Shown: positions 37,124 to 48,733, counted from the stretch's first letter. The stretch: DNA of 64,000 nucleotides from Desulfatitalea alkaliphila (GCF_022968795.1 NZ_JALJRB010000017.1:1-64000), one strand, 5' to 3'. Notes: a model not told the origin generated them from the sequence alone. Made by a program: numbers and translations.

Positions 37124-37492
37124 GGGGGCCACCTCTCTAATCTCAGGGTAAGGATGTTGTTGAAAAACGGATGCTCTGATGGGAGCAGAATGATGGCTGC
37201 CGGTGGCAGCCGCCTTTATTGATATTAGTCTATCGAAACTTGCAGTCGGAAGCAACGGTTGGTTCGCGCGGGGCCAGGCAAATCGCATGTGGATATCAAG
37301 TGGAATGGATTTCGATTTGGATTTGGATGGTGCCGATGATTATCGATGCACCCTGGTTCTTCATTGCCTTGCCGCGGCGGCCTCGACTTTTGATGGGCAA
37401 TGGGTATATAAATGGCCGCAAACGCGAATATGAAGCGCAGTGGCGCGGGCACGCCTGGAAAAGGTGCGATTGCGCCCATGTCTTGGACGAAC
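37124..37492. other. divergent intergenic region, glgP / mnmG
   Basis: 369 bp without a gene. It contains the stem-loop at 37195-37211 and, on the plus strand, an in-frame upstream extension of mnmG (to 37412) that I consider leader rather than coding because the conserved N-terminus begins at 37493. Confidence 0.5.
37195..37211. promoter_or_regulatory. stem-loop in glgP-mnmG intergenic region
   Basis: GGCTGCC-GGT-GGCAGCC, a perfect 7-bp stem with a 3-nt loop, followed on the plus strand by GCCTTTATT. It lies between divergent genes, so it is either a leader attenuator for mnmG or a structural element, not an operon end. Confidence 0.35.
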
Positions 37493-39388
37493 ATGGCAAC
37501 TTACGCAAAATCATACGATCTGATCGTGGTGGGCGCCGGCCACGCGGGGTGCGAGGCGGCTTTGGCGGCGGCCCGCATGGGCTGCGCGGTGCTGCTGCTG
37601 GCCATCGATCTGGACAAGGTGGCCGCCATGCCGTGCAGTCCCTCCATCGGGGGCATGGCCAAGGGGCAGTTGGTGCGCGAGATCGATGCCCTGGGCGGCG
37701 AGATGGCCAGGATCACCGACCGCACCGCCATTCAGTACAAAACCCTCAACACCAAGAAAGGACCGGCGGTCCAGTCCACCCGCACCCAGAACGACAAGAA
37801 ACGCTACCACATGGCCATGAAGGCGGTTCTGGAAGGGCAGCCCGGCCTGGATATCAAGCAGGCCTTGGTCGAGCGGCTGGTGGTGGACAATGGTCAGGTG
37901 CGCGGTGTGGTGGACCAGACCGGTTTCGGTTTTCAGGCCGCGACCGTGGTGCTGGCCACCGGCACCTTTCTGAGCGGTTTGGTGCACATCGGTTTCACCG
38001 CCATCCAGGCCGGTCGGGCCGGTGAGTTCGCCGCCTACGGCTTGGCCGCCGATCTGGCCGAACTGGGCCTGACCCTGGGGCGCATGAAGACCGGCACACC
38101 GCCGCGTCTGGACCGCGCGACCATCGACTTTTCCGCCTTTGCCGCCCAGGCGCTGGATGAGCCGGCGCGGCCCTTCTCTTTTTCCGGCCAGGTAAGTGCC
38201 CTCACTCCCATGCCCAGCTACATGGGACGCACCAATGCGCGGGTGCATGGGCTGGTACGCGACCATTTGCACCTTTCGGCCCTGTACGGGGGGGTGATCA
38301 AGGGGGTTCCGGCCCGCTATTGCCCCTCTTTCGAGGACAAGGTGGTGCGCTTCAGCGAGAAGGAGAGCCACCCGGTGATCCTGGAACCCGAAGGCATCGA
38401 TACGGGGGAAATTTACGCTAGCGGCCTAGGCAACAGCCTGCCGCTGGAAATTCAGGTGCAGGTGGTGCGGGCGGTGCGCGGGTTGGAAGCGGCCGAGATC
38501 ATCCGCCCCGCCTACGCCATCGAGTACGATTATGTGGATCCCGTGCAGCTCAAACCGACGTTGGAGACCAAGGCCGTGGGGGGACTTTACCTGGCGGGCC
38601 AGATCAACGGCACTTCGGGATACGAAGAGGCCGCCGCACAGGGCTTGTGGGCCGGCATCAATGCCGCCTGCCGGGTCCAGGGCCGTCCGCCCTTTGTGCT
38701 GGACCGCTCCCGGGCCTATATGGGCGTCATGGTGGACGACCTGGTCACCCGCGGCACCCGTGAGCCCTACCGCATGTTCACCTCCCGGGCCGAATATCGC
38801 TTGGTGCTGCGCGAAGACAACGCCGACCTGCGCTTGATGGCCATCGGCCGCGAGCTGGGTCTGGTCTCGGCGGACACCGTCCGGGCCCTTGAGGCGCGTC
38901 GGGAACAGATCGCGGCGGAGATCGCGCGGGTGCGCGCCACGGTGATCAAGCCGTTGCCGGCGGTCCAGGACTATCTGCGCGCCAAGCAGACCACCGCCAT
39001 CGACAACGGCGTGCCGCTGGACCAACTCCTTCGGCGTGCCGAGCTCGATTACGACGTTGTGCACCACTTGGCCCCCGCGGCGGAGCCCGTGGCACCGGCG
39101 GTGGCCCGACAGGTGGAAATCGAGATCAAATATGAGGGTTATATCCGGCGGCAGATGACGGAAATCGAGCGCTTCCGCCACCTGGAGCGCATCCGCTTGC
39201 CCGAGGATTTCGATTACGCCGCGGTGCACGGACTTTCCAACGAACTTAAAGAGAAACTGGCGCGGGTACGCCCGGCATCCCTGGGACAAGCGTCCCGGAT
39301 CGACGGCATCACCCCGGCCGCCATCTCCGTGTTGATGGTGGCGCTGCGGGCCCGGCAACCGCGGGAGGAAGATGGGCACCGTATTTAA
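37493..39388 (+). CDS. mnmG: tRNA uridine-34 5-carboxymethylaminomethyl modification enzyme
   Basis: With MnmE it modifies the wobble uridine of several tRNAs. The 631-residue FAD protein has the Rossmann motif [19 protein letters not shown] (from residue 12), [33 protein letters not shown], and the family Cys region around [15 protein letters not shown]. The C-terminal helical domain ends [16 protein letters not shown] chose ATG 37493 because the family usually starts a few residues before the FAD motif. ATG 37478 and 37412 are in frame. Its end overlaps the ABC ATPase gene by 17 bp. Confidence 0.95.
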   Translation: MATYAKSYDLIVVGAGHAGCEAALAAARMGCAVLLLAIDLDKVAAMPCSPSIGGMAKGQLVREIDALGGEMARITDRTAIQYKTLNTKKGPAVQSTRTQNDKKRYHMAMKAVLEGQPGLDIKQALVERLVVDNGQVRGVVDQTGFGFQAATVVLATGTFLSGLVHIGFTAIQAGRAGEFAAYGLAADLAELGLTLGRMKTGTPPRLDRATIDFSAFAAQALDEPARPFSFSGQVSALTPMPSYMGRTNARVHGLVRDHLHLSALYGGVIKGVPARYCPSFEDKVVRFSEKESHPVILEPEGIDTGEIYASGLGNSLPLEIQVQVVRAVRGLEAAEIIRPAYAIEYDYVDPVQLKPTLETKAVGGLYLAGQINGTSGYEEAAAQGLWAGINAACRVQGRPPFVLDRSRAYMGVMVDDLVTRGTREPYRMFTSRAEYRLVLREDNADLRLMAIGRELGLVSADTVRALEARREQIAAEIARVRATVIKPLPAVQDYLRAKQTTAIDNGVPLDQLLRRAELDYDVVHHLAPAAEPVAPAVARQVEIEIKYEGYIRRQMTEIERFRHLERIRLPEDFDYAAVHGLSNELKEKLARVRPASLGQASRIDGITPAAISVLMVALRARQPREEDGHRI

Positions 39389-40022
39389 ACTCGTCGACTT
39401 CGGCTGCCGCGGGGTGGAAGGGCTCAACATGGAGCTGGCCGCCGGTCGCTGCCTGGGGCTGACCGGCCCGTCGGGCAGCGGAAAATCGCTGCTGCTCAGG
39501 GCATTGGCCGACCTGGATCCCTACGAGGGGCGCATGTTCCTCGACGGGGTCGAGGCGGTCCGGATGCCGGCGCCCCAATGGCGGCGCAAGGTGGCGTTGC
39601 TGCCGGCCGAAAGCGCCTGGTGGCATGACACGGTGGCGCCCCATTTCGATGCCCTGCCGGCCTCCTGGCTCGAAGGGCTGGGTTTCGATGCGCGTGCCAT
39701 GGAGTGGCAAATCAGCCATCTGTCCAGCGGCGAACGGCAGCGTCTGGGCTTACTGCGCATGCTGGCGCAGCGGCCCGCGGTGATGCTGCTCGATGAGCCC
39801 ACGGCCAATCTGGACCCCAAGAACACCGCTCGCGTGGAATCCCTGCTGGAAGGCCTGCGGCGGGAAACCGATCCGGTGATGATATGGGTCAGCCACGATC
39901 TGGACCAACTGCGGCGCTGCTGCGATGACATCATGGTACTGGCCCATGGCCGGCTGACCGCTTTGGATGAGGCCGCCGCCGGCGACGGCGGTGACCGTGC
40001 CCCGGAGGTGCCCCGGTTATGA
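39372..40022 (+). CDS. ABC transporter ATPase, FetA/YbbL-like
   Basis: The ATP-binding subunit of a putative iron or metal exporter with the adjacent membrane protein. The 216 residues contain Walker A GPSGSGKS (32-39), the signature [10 protein letters not shown] (about 117-126), Walker [14 protein letters not shown] and the H-loop WVSHD. It overlaps mnmG by 17 nt and the next gene by 4 nt (ATGA), so it is translationally coupled on both sides. In E. coli FetAB protects against peroxide by exporting iron, but substrate assignment here is inference. Confidence 0.88.
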   Translation: MGTVFKLVDFGCRGVEGLNMELAAGRCLGLTGPSGSGKSLLLRALADLDPYEGRMFLDGVEAVRMPAPQWRRKVALLPAESAWWHDTVAPHFDALPASWLEGLGFDARAMEWQISHLSSGERQRLGLLRMLAQRPAVMLLDEPTANLDPKNTARVESLLEGLRRETDPVMIWVSHDLDQLRRCCDDIMVLAHGRLTALDEAAAGDGGDRAPEVPRL

Positions 40023-40816
40023 ATGTCATTGTTCTGTCCCCCTTGGACCTTGGCCTGGCTGGCGCCCTGGTGATCGTGCTGGCGCTCATTTCCTTACGGA
40101 TGGGACTGCACCTGGAACGCCAATTGCTGCTGGCCGCCTTGCGCACCACCGTGCAGTTGCTGCTGATCGGCCTGGTGCTCAAGGCGTTGTTCAGCCAGGT
40201 CCATCCCGGATGGGTGGCCCTCATGGCCGGCGTGATGTTGCTGGCCGCCGGTCGGGAAGTGGTGGGTCGGCAGAAGCGACGCTTCACCGGGCTTTGGGGT
40301 TTCGGATTGGGCACCCTTTCCATGTTCGTATCCTCCTTTGCCATCACGGTGCTGGCGCTGATCGTCATTGTCGGCCCCCAACCCTGGTACGAACCACGCT
40401 ACGCGATCCCCTTGCTCGGCATGTTGCTGGGCAATACGATGAACGGCATCGCCATCGGCATGGATCGGCTGACCGGTTCGGCATGGGACCAGCGCACCCT
40501 CATCGAAGGGCGCTTGATGCTCGGTCAAACCGGACAGCAGGCCATCTCCCATCTGCGCAGCGAGAGCATCCGCAGTGGTCTGATTCCCATCATCAACGCC
40601 ATGATGGCCGCCGGGCTGGTCAGCCTGCCCGGTATGATGACCGGTCAGATCCTGGGCGGCAGCGCGCCCATGGATGCGGTGAAATATCAGATTTTAATCA
40701 TGTTTCTGATTGCCGGCGGCACCGGTTTAGGCACCATGACGGCGGTTTGGCTTGGTTCCAAGCGCCTGTTTGACGAGCGGCAGCGGCTGCGGCTGGATCG
40801 GTTGCGCAAAGGGTAG
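40019..40816 (+). CDS. ABC transporter permease, FetB/YbbM (UPF0014) family
   Basis: A 265-residue inner-membrane protein with about seven hydrophobic segments and the UPF0014 hallmarks LLGMLLGNTMNGIAIGMDRL, SESIRSGLIPIINAMMAAGLVSLPGMMTGQILGG and YQILIMFLIAGGTGLGTM. Start and upstream ATPase stop overlap in ATGA. Together they form a FetAB-type transporter; placement directly after mnmG is unusual and probably just operon packing. Confidence 0.9.
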   Translation: MNVIVLSPLDLGLAGALVIVLALISLRMGLHLERQLLLAALRTTVQLLLIGLVLKALFSQVHPGWVALMAGVMLLAAGREVVGRQKRRFTGLWGFGLGTLSMFVSSFAITVLALIVIVGPQPWYEPRYAIPLLGMLLGNTMNGIAIGMDRLTGSAWDQRTLIEGRLMLGQTGQQAISHLRSESIRSGLIPIINAMMAAGLVSLPGMMTGQILGGSAPMDAVKYQILIMFLIAGGTGLGTMTAVWLGSKRLFDERQRLRLDRLRKG

Positions 40817-40830
40817 GGGGATGTCCGGCC

Positions 40831-40859
40831 TTGACGGGACAGGGTACGATCATTATTAT
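40831..40859 (+). promoter_or_regulatory. sigma70-like promoter of dnaJ-like gene
   Basis: TTGACG at 40831-40836 and TATTAT at 40854-40859 with a 17-bp spacer. The start codon of the J-domain gene is about 75 bp beyond the expected transcription start. Confidence 0.6.
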
Positions 40860-40940
40860 CAGAGCTGATTTTAATTTACTTTCCAGTGGTTAGGCAAGTT
40901 TTCAAAGTGACGAAAAATAGTTGGATGGAGTGAAGCATCG

Positions 40941-41855
40941 ATGGCGGAGAACGATTATTACAAAATTCTGGGCGTGGACAAAAATGCCAGTAGTGCGGAC
41001 ATCAAAAAGGCGTACCGCAAATTGGCCATGAAGTACCACCCCGACCATGCCAAGGATGACAAGGCGGCCGAGGATAAGTTCAAGAAGATCAGCGAAGCCT
41101 ATGCCGTTCTCAGTGACGAAGAGAAGCGCAAGCAGTACGACACCTATGGCTCCGCAGATTTCAAGCAGCGTTTCAGCCAGGAAGACATCTTCCGCAACTT
41201 CGATTTCGGCGATATTTTCCGCGAATTCGGCTTCGGTGGCCGCGGTTTCTCCACCGGAGACGGTGGGTTTCGCTTCACCTTCGGTGGCGGTTCCCCCTTC
41301 GGTGGCGGTCGCCCCGGGCGTCAAGCGGCCCCCAAGGGATCCGACCTGGTCTACGAATTGCCCCTGACCCTGCGCGAAGTCGTCAGGGGCGCCGAAAAAA
41401 GTGTGGCCTTTCAGCATCAGGGCCGTTCGGAAAATATCAATGTCAAGATTCCCAAGGGCATGATCAGCGGCAAGAAGCTGCGTATTGCCGGCAAGGGCGA
41501 GCCCAGCCCCTATGGCGGGCCGGCCGGGGACCTCTATATCAAATCGGTGGTCATGGACGATCCGCGCTTCACCGTTGAGAATCATGACCTTTTCGTCAAC
41601 CGCGACATCAAATTGAGCGAAGCGTTGCTGGGCACCCAGATTCTTGTACCGACGGTGGACGGCAAGGAGATGACCCTGACCATTCCCCCCGGCACCCGCC
41701 ACAAAACCAAGATGCGCCTGGCGGCCCGGGGATTGCCCCAGATGAAGGGCGACAAGCGGGGCGATCTCTATGTGGTGGTGCATGTGAACATGCCGCGGCA
41801 ATTGACGGTGGAACAGCGCCAGCTGGTTTCCCAGTTGGCCGATACAGGTCTGTAA
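40941..41855 (+). CDS. DnaJ-family co-chaperone (CbpA-like, type II)
   Basis: Stimulates DnaK ATPase and delivers unfolded clients. The 304-residue protein has a J domain (1-70; HPD at 33-35 in [10 protein letters not shown]), a Gly/Phe-rich region (about 85-130, [18 protein letters not shown]) and the two C-terminal beta domains (about 135-295, [33 protein letters not shown]). No CxxCxGxG zinc finger is present, which separates it from DnaJ proper. GGAG precedes the ATG and it has its own promoter. Confidence 0.92.
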   Translation: MAENDYYKILGVDKNASSADIKKAYRKLAMKYHPDHAKDDKAAEDKFKKISEAYAVLSDEEKRKQYDTYGSADFKQRFSQEDIFRNFDFGDIFREFGFGGRGFSTGDGGFRFTFGGGSPFGGGRPGRQAAPKGSDLVYELPLTLREVVRGAEKSVAFQHQGRSENINVKIPKGMISGKKLRIAGKGEPSPYGGPAGDLYIKSVVMDDPRFTVENHDLFVNRDIKLSEALLGTQILVPTVDGKEMTLTIPPGTRHKTKMRLAARGLPQMKGDKRGDLYVVVHVNMPRQLTVEQRQLVSQLADTGL

Positions 41856-42061
41856 GGAATTAAATTTATTGACAAGAGTACTCTGGTCATGTAGCTTTTA
41901 GCCTATATTCAGTCAAGCTGGTGGACCATTCTGCTAAAGGTGCCGGGTCGAACGGGCGATATGGGTGTGAAGCAGCAGACGCGAAAAAGGGCCGACCAGC
42001 GCTTTTTCCGTGCGGCATGGGCCGTGCAGAGAACGTCTGCGCAGATGCATGAACAGAAAAA

Positions 42062-42583
42062 ATGCCTGACTTAACGCTTGTCCTCGATAAAGAAACCATC
42101 GCTCGGAAGGTCGCCGGTGTTGCCCGAGACATTTCCAGGGATTATCGGGAGTCGGAACTAATCCTCATCGGCGTGCTCAAAGGCGCTTTTGTTTTCTTGG
42201 CCGACTTGATGCGCCGGCTCTCTCTTGAACATGTGACCGTCGATTTCGTGCGCCTCGCCAGCTACGGCGCCGATGCCCACTCGTGCGGCACCGTCTGCCT
42301 GCTCAATGATATCGCCATCGATGTCCGAAACAAGGATGTGCTCATTGTTGAAGACATTCTCGACACGGGTCTCACCGTTGCCTTTCTGAAAGAACACCTG
42401 CTGCAATTCCATCCCCGTTCGGTCAAACTGTGCGCATTCATCGACAAAGAGGAGCGTCGGCAGGTGGCATTGGCTCCGGATTACACCTGCCACCGCGTGG
42501 ACAAGGGGTTTCTGGTCGGCTACGGGTTGGATTATGCCGAGGGATATCGCCATTTGCCGGAAGTTTACCATCTGAAATTATAA
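42062..42583 (+). CDS. hpt: hypoxanthine phosphoribosyltransferase
   Basis: Salvages hypoxanthine and guanine to IMP and GMP using PRPP. The 173-residue type I PRTase has the PRPP loop VLIVEDILDTGLT (93-105), the flexible loop region SYGADAHSCG, and the base-binding DKGFLVGYGLDYAEGYRHLPEVY. Length and motifs are typical. In the 206-bp upstream gap a TTGACA at 41869-41874 could be the -35 box, but the matching -10 is weak. It is followed 16 bp later by the long zinc-ribbon gene. Confidence 0.93.
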   Translation: MPDLTLVLDKETIARKVAGVARDISRDYRESELILIGVLKGAFVFLADLMRRLSLEHVTVDFVRLASYGADAHSCGTVCLLNDIAIDVRNKDVLIVEDILDTGLTVAFLKEHLLQFHPRSVKLCAFIDKEERRQVALAPDYTCHRVDKGFLVGYGLDYAEGYRHLPEVYHLKL

Positions 42584-42599
42584 ATTAAGAGGGTGTGCC

Positions 42600-45560
42600 A
42601 TGTTTATTACCTGCCAGGAATGCAACACCACCTATCGTTTGGATGAACAACAGCTCCAGCCGGACGGCTCCAAGGTGCGCTGTTCCCAGTGCCGGCATGT
42701 GTTCGTCGCCAAGCCTCCGATGGCCCGGTCCGCAGCTGACGCGGCACCCTGGGCGTCGGCGGCCGCCACGGCGGCGGTTGCGGCGATGGGCGACAGCGAT
42801 GTCGCCACCGCCGAGCAAGAGTTGGAAGGTATCGATCTGGCCGAACTGGACGCCCTCTTGGCCAAGGAAGCGGCAGGGGACACCCAGCCCGCCGCCGGGG
42901 CGCCTGCGGAGGAAGCGGCGCCGGTGGACGAAGTGTCCCCGGACATGGATTTCGCAGCCGCCCTGGAACCGGCGGCGCCGCCGGAAGAGGACCTTGCCGC
43001 CGAAACGGCGGATGCTGTCGATGCGCTGGACCTGGATATGGATTTTGAGATCCACGACACGCTGGCGCTGGATCTGGACAGCACAACGGTGGATGCCGAG
43101 GCGCGTGACACGGCCTCGGCGGCCGCAGACCGCCCCGCGGACGAAGCGCCGGCGGAGAGCGAGACCTTTGCCGCCGACGATTTGGACCTGGAAGGCCTGG
43201 ATTTGATGCTGGCGGAAGAAGCCTCGGCGGACAGCGCTTCCGACGCCGCGCCGACCGATATGGCGCAAGAAGGGGCAGCGGCTGAAGACGACCTGGATTT
43301 GAATTTGGAAGGCGATCTGGATTTCGATCTGGAGACCGAGGCCGAAGCGCCCGCGACCGAAGAGGACCAGGAGCTGGAGCTGTTCATGGAGGATGAACCG
43401 GCGCCGGCCGAAGGGGCGAAGGAAGAGGCAGCGGCCGCCGACGGTCTGGACCTGAATCTGGAAGATGATCTGGATTTCGATCTGGAGAGCGATGCCGAAG
43501 CGCCTGCCACGGACGAGGACCAGGAGCTGGATCTGTTCATGGAGGATGAGCCGGCGCCGACTGAAGCCGCGAAGGAAGAGGCAGCGGCCGCCGACGATCT
43601 GGACTTGAGCTTGGAAGATGATCTGGATTTCGACCTGGATACCGAGGCCGAAATGCCTGCCGCGGACGAGGACCAGGAGCTGGAACTGTTCATGGAAGAT
43701 GAACCGGCGCCGACTGAAGCGGCGAAGGTAGGCACAGCGGCCGTCGACGATCTGGAGTTGAGCCTGGAAGATGATCTGGATTTCGACCTGGAGAGCGATG
43801 CCGAAGCGCCTGCCACGGAAGAGGATCAGGAGCTGGAACTGTTCATGGAGGATGAACCGGCGCCGGCCGAAGGGAAAACGGAGACGGCGCCACCGGCCGA
43901 TGAACTGGATTTGTCCTTGGCGGATGACCTGGAACTCAGCCTGGACGACGATCTGGATGCGGTCGAAGAAGAGGATGATGCGGTATTGACCGACGACACC
44001 ATGGGCACCAAGGCCCCTGTTGCCGGTCAGGTACCGGACGCCGGTGGCGCGGACGACCTCGACCTGGATCTCGATTTGGACCTGGATCTGGACGTTGATC
44101 AGCCGGAAGCGACAGCGGACCATGCTGTGCCGGATCGTGCGGCCGCCGCCCAGGGGTCCGCTTCTGCGGGAGATGAGGAGCTCGATTTGTCGGACTTGGA
44201 TGCCCTCATGGCGACCACCGGCTTGGACGATAGCCCTGCGGCGCAGGAGGCGCAAACCGGGGAAGACGATGCCCTCGATTTCGATCTGCGGCTGGAAGAG
44301 GAGACCGAGGTGTCTTCGGCAGACGGCATTGACGCCGCACGGGGCGGCGACACCCTGGCCGAAGAGGAGATCGACCTTTCCGATATCGAGCGGATGTTGG
44401 AGGATGAGGGCGCGTCCGCTGCGAAGGCAAAAGCGGCGCCCCCTGTTGAGGAAGATCTCGGTTTCGGCGGGCCGGACGATGAACTCGATCTCAGCGAAAT
44501 CGAGTCCGCCATCGATGAAGCCGATCTCATGCCCCAGCGCAAAGTGGATGGCGCCGACCAGGACGATCAGGAGCTGGAGTTCGATCTGGACGCGGAGGAT
44601 ACGGCCAAAGATTTGCAAATCGACGGCCTGGACAACCTGACCATGGAAAAGGATGGCGCCGACGATTCGCTGGACCTGGATTTGGACCTGGATCTCGATC
44701 TGGAGCTTGAAGACAAGGGCAAACGCGGAGCCGCCGCGGGCGTCAGCGGTGACGAAGAGGAACTCGGCCTGGCCGACCTGATGGATGGGGAAGACGACAA
44801 GGGTACCGATGTCATTCACAGCGGCGATATCGAGCTGGAGTTTCATGTAGAAGAGGATGAGCAGGAGGTCGCGGAAACACCGTTCAAAGCTTCCCAAACA
44901 GCCGGTGCCGTCGCCGCCGCTGCCAAAACGGCGCCCACGGCCCGTGAAGAGAAAAAACCCACCGCGCCTCCCAAGCCGAAACCGTACAGAACCAAGAAGA
45001 AAACCAGCAAATCCCTGGTGCTGCTGCTTGTTCTGGCACTGCTGGGTGGTGGCGGCTACGGTCTCTACTACACCGTCGAAGAGATGGGAGTGGAGATTCC
45101 CTACGTCAGCGACTATGTCCGCCAAGCCGTCGATTACTTCAAGCCGGCGCCGGCGGATCCCCAGGGAATTCTCAACCTCTCCACCACGGATATCGCCAGC
45201 CGATTCATCGAAAACGCCGATGCCGGCCGACTGTTCGTGATCACCGGGCGGGTGCGCAACGGGTACAGTGCACCCAGGTCAATGATTCGTGTCCAGGGAC
45301 GGCTCTTTACCCAGGGCAAGGTGCTGGCCAAAACCGAATTCAGCTATGCCGGCCTGATGCTCAACGATCAGGACCTGTCCGGCCAGTCCATTGTCGAGAT
45401 TCAGCAACTGCTCAAGACGGCCCCGGGGGAACCCGGCGCGGCGACCACTGTGCGCGCGGGACAAACCGTTCCTTTCATGCTGGTTTTCGCCGATCTGCCC
45501 CCGGCCGATCAGCTGGACGAGTTCGCCGTGGAGCTGATCCGTTCCCAACCGGCAAGCTGA
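42600..45560 (+). CDS. MJ0042-type zinc-ribbon protein with acidic repeats, one TM helix and DUF3426-like domain
   Basis: 986 residues. The N-terminal zinc ribbon (Cys5, Cys8, Cys28, Cys31; FITCQECNTTYRLDEQQL) is of the MJ0042 type. It is followed by about 750 residues of extremely acidic Asp/Glu/Leu/Ala sequence that includes four near-identical 51-residue repeats (about residues 230-430; LDLNLEDDLDFDLESDAEAP and DQELELFMEDEPAP). A transmembrane helix (about 803-823, LVLLLVLALLGGGGYGLYY) and a C-terminal DUF3426-like beta domain (ASRFIENADAGRLFVITGRV) complete it. Usual members are a few hundred residues. The acidic part is cytoplasmic by the inside-positive rule (KPYRTKKKTSK before the helix). 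Function unknown. Confidence 0.85.
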   Translation: MFITCQECNTTYRLDEQQLQPDGSKVRCSQCRHVFVAKPPMARSAADAAPWASAAATAAVAAMGDSDVATAEQELEGIDLAELDALLAKEAAGDTQPAAGAPAEEAAPVDEVSPDMDFAAALEPAAPPEEDLAAETADAVDALDLDMDFEIHDTLALDLDSTTVDAEARDTASAAADRPADEAPAESETFAADDLDLEGLDLMLAEEASADSASDAAPTDMAQEGAAAEDDLDLNLEGDLDFDLETEAEAPATEEDQELELFMEDEPAPAEGAKEEAAAADGLDLNLEDDLDFDLESDAEAPATDEDQELDLFMEDEPAPTEAAKEEAAAADDLDLSLEDDLDFDLDTEAEMPAADEDQELELFMEDEPAPTEAAKVGTAAVDDLELSLEDDLDFDLESDAEAPATEEDQELELFMEDEPAPAEGKTETAPPADELDLSLADDLELSLDDDLDAVEEEDDAVLTDDTMGTKAPVAGQVPDAGGADDLDLDLDLDLDLDVDQPEATADHAVPDRAAAAQGSASAGDEELDLSDLDALMATTGLDDSPAAQEAQTGEDDALDFDLRLEEETEVSSADGIDAARGGDTLAEEEIDLSDIERMLEDEGASAAKAKAAPPVEEDLGFGGPDDELDLSEIESAIDEADLMPQRKVDGADQDDQELEFDLDAEDTAKDLQIDGLDNLTMEKDGADDSLDLDLDLDLDLELEDKGKRGAAAGVSGDEEELGLADLMDGEDDKGTDVIHSGDIELEFHVEEDEQEVAETPFKASQTAGAVAAAAKTAPTAREEKKPTAPPKPKPYRTKKKTSKSLVLLLVLALLGGGGYGLYYTVEEMGVEIPYVSDYVRQAVDYFKPAPADPQGILNLSTTDIASRFIENADAGRLFVITGRVRNGYSAPRSMIRVQGRLFTQGKVLAKTEFSYAGLMLNDQDLSGQSIVEIQQLLKTAPGEPGAATTVRAGQTVPFMLVFADLPPADQLDEFAVELIRSQPAS
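43290..43901 (+). repeat. four tandem 153-bp repeats within the acidic zinc-ribbon gene
   Basis: Comparable codons recur exactly 153 bp apart (for example the LDLNLE block at 43293 and at 43446), giving four in-frame copies that encode 51-residue units differing at few positions. This indicates recent tandem duplication or homogenisation. Confidence 0.75.
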
Positions 45561-45626
45561 CGCTCCACATCGCAAGCGGTGGCTGCGACAAGCGGCGCGC
45601 AGGAGCCGCGAACGCTGTTTTTCTAG

Positions 45627-45655
45627 TTGACTGTCGCCGGACGAACTGTTAATAA
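45627..45655 (+). promoter_or_regulatory. promoter candidate for tRNA-Met
   Basis: TTGACT at 45627-45632 and TAATAA at 45650-45655 with a 17-bp spacer, ending 45 bp before the mature 5' end of the tRNA. Confidence 0.45.
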
Positions 45656-45700
45656 AGCCGTTCGTCGCGCGGGGCGGCCGCCCTGCACGACACACCCAAT

Positions 45701-45777
45701 GGCGATGTAGCTCAGCTGGTTAGAGCATGCGGCTCATATCCGCAGCGTCCGGGGTTCAAGTCCCTGCATCGCCACCA
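45701..45777 (+). tRNA. tRNA-Met (anticodon CAT)
   Basis: A complete cloverleaf with encoded CCA. The acceptor stem is GGCGATG/CATCGCC, the D arm GCTC...GAGC, the anticodon stem TGCGG/CCGCA around loop CTCATAT (anticodon CAT), and the T arm CGGGG-TTCAAGT-CCCTG. It resembles elongator Met tRNA. A lysidine-modified tRNA-Ile2 (also CAT) cannot be fully excluded from sequence. The first acceptor pair is G-C, which argues against initiator tRNA. Confidence 0.93.
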
Positions 45778-45786
45778 AACAACATC

Positions 45787-45824
45787 AAGGGCTGTAATCC
45801 CAATGGGTTACGGCCCTTTCGTTG
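45787..45824 (+). terminator. stem-loop after tRNA-Met
   Basis: AAGGGCTGTAA (45787-45797) pairs with TTACGGCCCTT (45808-45818) with one bulge, followed by TCGTTGTT. It starts 10 bp after the tRNA. Confidence 0.55.
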
Positions 45825-45868
45825 TTGGGGGCATACCGACGGGCTTTCGACACGGCGTACAAATGCTT

Positions 45869-45885
45869 TTTCATGCAACATGAAA
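45869..45885 (+). promoter_or_regulatory. hairpin overlapping the Shine-Dalgarno of pcm-like gene
   Basis: TTTCATG-CAA-CATGAAA is a perfect 7-bp stem with a 3-nt loop. Its 3' arm ends directly in the Shine-Dalgarno AAAGGAG (45883-45889), so folding could limit ribosome access. Confidence 0.5.
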
Positions 45886-45898
45886 GGAGAGTGATTCA

Positions 45899-46693
45899 AT
45901 GCGTGCATTGGTTTATATCCTATTGGTCGGAACAGTGGCTTGGGGGCCTTCGCCGGTGAACGCCGGCGAGGTCGAGGACGGGCCATGGGTGGTTCCGGCA
46001 GGATCCGGTCGATTTGGGCCTTCGCCGGTGAACGCCGGCGAGGTCGAGGACCCCTTGACCGAACAGCGGCATCAAATGGTGGAGATGCAAATAAGTGCCC
46101 GCGGGGTGGTCGACCCGGCGGTGTTGGCGGCCATGGAGCGGGTGCCGCGGCACCTTTTCGTGCCGGAAGGGGTGCGCCACCTGGCTTACCATGACCGGCC
46201 CCTGCCCATCGGCTACGACCAGACCATCTCCCAGCCTTATATCGTCGCTTTGATGTCCGCCTTGCTGGAATTGGCGCCGGGGCAGCGGGTGCTGGAAATC
46301 GGTACCGGGTCCGGTTATCAGGCGGCGGTGTTGGCGGCCATGGACGTCGCGGTGTACAGCATCGAGATTGTGCCGGAACTCGGCCGGCAGGCCGCGGCGG
46401 CGCTGACCGAGGCGGGCTATGACGGGGTGAATGTCAAAATCGGCGACGGTTACAAGGGGTGGCCTGCGCACGCACCGTTTGATGCCATCATCGTGACCTG
46501 CGCCCCCACGCGCATACCGGAGCCGCTCCAGGAGCAGCTGGCCGAGGGGGGCCGCATGGTGATACCGGTCGGCCGGTCCGGCGGTGTTCAGGAACTGGTG
46601 CTGCTCCGGCGCGTGGAGGGGCGCATCGCACAGCAGAAGATCATCGATGTGCGTTTCGTGCCCATGGTGGACGAGCGAGGCGAAAATTATTGA
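45899..46693 (+). CDS. pcm: protein-L-isoaspartate O-methyltransferase, exported form
   Basis: Repairs isoaspartyl residues in damaged proteins by SAM-dependent methylation. The 264-residue product has a signal peptide (MRALVYILLVGTVAWG, cleavage probably after VNA) and a Pcm domain from about residue 53 with RVPRHLFVPEGVRHLAYHD, ISQPYIVALM and the SAM motif VLEIGTGSGYQAAVL (about 131-145). The 12 residues GPSPVNAGEVED occur twice, 24 residues apart, from an exact 36-nt duplication. Export suggests repair of periplasmic proteins. AAAGGAGA precedes the ATG. Confidence 0.88.
   Translation: MRALVYILLVGTVAWGPSPVNAGEVEDGPWVVPAGSGRFGPSPVNAGEVEDPLTEQRHQMVEMQISARGVVDPAVLAAMERVPRHLFVPEGVRHLAYHDRPLPIGYDQTISQPYIVALMSALLELAPGQRVLEIGTGSGYQAAVLAAMDVAVYSIEIVPELGRQAAAALTEAGYDGVNVKIGDGYKGWPAHAPFDAIIVTCAPTRIPEPLQEQLAEGGRMVIPVGRSGGVQELVLLRRVEGRIAQQKIIDVRFVPMVDERGENY
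45944..46051 (+). repeat. 36-nt exact direct repeat in pcm-like signal region
   Basis: 45944-45979 and 46016-46051 are identical, 72 bp apart in phase, so 24 codons separate equivalent residues. The repeat unit covers the predicted signal-peptidase site. Confidence 0.85.
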
Positions 46694-46782
46694 CGGTGCT
46701 GATTGCGGCTATTGTGATTCGAGCATGGTGCGTGCTAAACACGACCACTTGGAAAAGGAGGCGCTGAACGGCCCATGCGTGA

Positions 46783-48717
<1,935 letters not shown>

Positions 48718-48733
48718 TGGCCCGCGAGTGTTT

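Noticed and set aside
43290-43901. CRISPR or non-coding tandem array
   Set aside because: The 153-bp repeats are in frame within an open reading frame and have no unique spacers.
42585-45125. 846-codon frame on the minus strand with repeats
   Set aside because: It is the complement of the acidic repeat gene. The plus strand has the zinc ribbon, TM helix and a Shine-Dalgarno sequence.
45701-45777. tRNA as an integration site of a genomic island
   Set aside because: No integrase and no repeated tRNA 3' end were seen on either side within the window.
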